Assembly: GCF_030867145.1 (NCBI RefSeq)
Contig: NC_134454.1
Location: forward strand, 64,772,308-64,836,307
DNA length: 64,000 nt
Direction of reading: 5' to 3'
DNA from: Opisthocomus hoazin
Taxonomy: Eukaryota; Chordata; Aves; Opisthocomiformes; Opisthocomidae
In this document: positions 62,546 to 64,000 of the stretch, in pieces
Numbering within the stretch: position 1 is the stretch's first letter
Layout of the letters: each line of letters begins with the position of its first letter
The notes under the pieces: generated by a model
Database searches by the model: none
What the model was told of the DNA's origin: nothing
What the model saw: the letters and a program-made list of their open reading frames with translations, nothing else
Position numbers and translations under genes: made by a program

Positions 62546-62848
62546 TCAGACCTAAACAATGTGCAAGTCCAACTATATCCTTAAGGCGTTGCGCACACTA
62601 CCTGTTTCTTGATGAACAGACAGCCTGTGTTTTACATCTGCTTAATTGCAGTAAGCACTTTTGCTCAACTTGGCACTTTCCAGTTTTATTTCCCTTTTGC
62701 TTGGAACAACAAGCAACAGTTTATGAAATTTAAGCTATATTATGGTTGTGAGTGTTTTGGATGTCAAGAACTGTAATCTAAACTGGAATTTTCAAACAAC
62801 AGTTCTACTACAAAGAAGCTGAAATAGAAAAGGACAAAGTAAATATCA
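62546..62848 (+). other. unassigned DNA downstream of TENT2
   Basis: Possible continuation of a longer 3' UTR or intergenic DNA. No gene was recognised; the frame at 62491-62733 has no domain. Confidence 0.4.
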
Positions 62849-63268
62849 CAGAATGTTCAGGGTTGGAAGGGACCTCTGTGGGTCATGTAGTCCAACCGCC
62901 CTGCTGAAGCAGGGTCACCTGTGGCAGACTGTCCAGGCGGGTCTTGAATAGCTCCAGGGAAGGAGACTCCACAACCTCTCTGGGCAGCCTGTTCCAGTGC
63001 TCCATCACCCTCAGAGGGAAGAAGTTCTTCCTCATGTTCAGACGGAACTTCCTGTGGTTTCAGTTTGTGCCCATCGCCCCTTGTCCTGTCGCTGGGCACC
63101 ACTGGAAAGAGTCTGGCCCTGTCCTCCTGACACCCACCCTTAAGATATTTGTAAGCATTTATGAGGTCCCCTCTCAGCCTTCTCTTCTTCAGGCTGAACA
63201 AGCCCAGCTCCCTCAGCCTCTCCTCGTAGGTGAGATGCTCCAGTCCCCTCATCATCCTCATAGCCCTA
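62849..63268 (-). mobile_element. CR1 non-LTR retrotransposon, 5'-truncated
   Basis: The minus strand encodes the last part of CR1 ORF2 ([47 protein letters not shown]) and the 3' tail ending near 62849. It belongs to the same lineage as the copy at 3025-7301, and the end of ORF2 is frameshifted. It lies antisense to TENT2 just beyond the second poly(A) signal. Confidence 0.88.
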
Positions 63269-64000
63269 TATAAGTGCTTCATACTCACAGAGAGTAGGGA
63301 AGGTACTTGTTAGTGCTTTTTTTTTACGTATTTGAAGTAGTAGTGATGTCTGCTTGGTGGGGGGAGGGGGCCAGGGAATAAGCACCCACCAAAACGCCCC
63401 ACAACCCAACCACTGCTACAGTGAGCTGGGCTTCTGTTTTGATTTTGTGTAAATGTTTATAAATTGGTCAGCTACTGGAAACTTAATTTAAATAGGTAAT
63501 CCTGAAAATTTTAGCTTTTCCAAAAAAGCTGTGAACCCTCTTTTAGACCTGCTGTAGCACAATTTGTGCCTCTCAGATATTTGTTATGGAAGACCCATTC
63601 ATTGTAAAACTGTACTTACCATTGATGTCAAATTTGTATTTTCATTTTTTTAAGTTTAATATTTTGTATGTTTCCCAATGGCATAAAGTTTATATATGGA
63701 ACATACAGCTTATTTTTCCAGTTCATGTTATTTTTTACTGCGTATTTAAAATATTTCTTCTAATTAAGTAGGAGACAACATGCCCTGTAAAGGTAAGGCC
63801 CCTGTGCATATCATAAACGTCTGTATGGCTATTCTGCACTGCGTTGGTGTGCAGGTAAAAGTTTCATCTGATACTGTCTCAAAGAAGATTGTGAAAACCC
63901 TTGTAGCTTTGTGAAATAAGTGTTATCTCTTCTTGTGGAAGCTTTTATGTTTAATTTATTTCAAGTTTTACAATTCAGAAGTTCTAGAAACTGAACTGTT
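63269..64000. other. unassigned DNA at right edge
   Basis: AT-rich DNA with one G-rich spot at about 63357-63375. No gene was recognised. Confidence 0.5.

Overview
The window looks like nuclear DNA from a bird. Three things point that way: many copies of the CR1 retroposon with 8-bp terminal repeats (TGATTCTG or ATTCTATG types), degraded avian-type endogenous retrovirus pieces, and one widely spaced vertebrate gene with a CpG-island promoter. The gene is TENT2 (also called PAPD4 or GLD2), the cytoplasmic poly(A) polymerase. In birds this block corresponds to human 5q14 and is expected on chromosome Z; that placement is from general knowledge and is not visible in the sequence.

Left third (1-17.2 kb): a graveyard of mobile elements with no intact gene. 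A plus-strand retroviral env tail with polypurine tract and LTR (about 500-1030) abuts a minus-strand gammaretrovirus-like gag-pro-pol remnant (about 1080-8330). The reverse-transcriptase part of that remnant is split by a nearly full-length plus-strand CR1 (about 3025-7301). A short minus-strand CR1 piece lies at 9.1 kb and a second, 5'-truncated CR1 at 14.37-15.58 kb. The rest is AT-rich DNA in which I see no gene.

Promoter zone (17.27-20.0 kb): an old, diverged tandem array with units of about 150-165 bp (7-8 copies) runs up to the edge of a CpG island. The island holds a perfect NRF1-type site (18984-18993), ETS-like sites and several candidate 5' splice sites, and is the presumed TENT2 promoter and non-coding first exon.

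TENT2 (coding part 21512-62192, plus strand): 14 coding exons can be joined with every reading-frame phase agreeing, 1500 nt in all, giving 499 residues plus stop. The nucleotidyltransferase core (GSS, DGD, third Asp), the central helical domain and the PAP-associated domain are intact. One intron (32022-35950) uses a GC donor. Two poly(A) signals follow the stop. The introns hold several CR1 tails in both orientations and a perfect 18-bp-arm palindrome. Beyond the gene there is a minus-strand CR1 (62849-63268) and then unassigned DNA.

There are no bacterial-style features, CRISPR arrays or convincing RNA genes. Exon borders come from reading splice sites and frame by eye and from family knowledge; no alignment was run.
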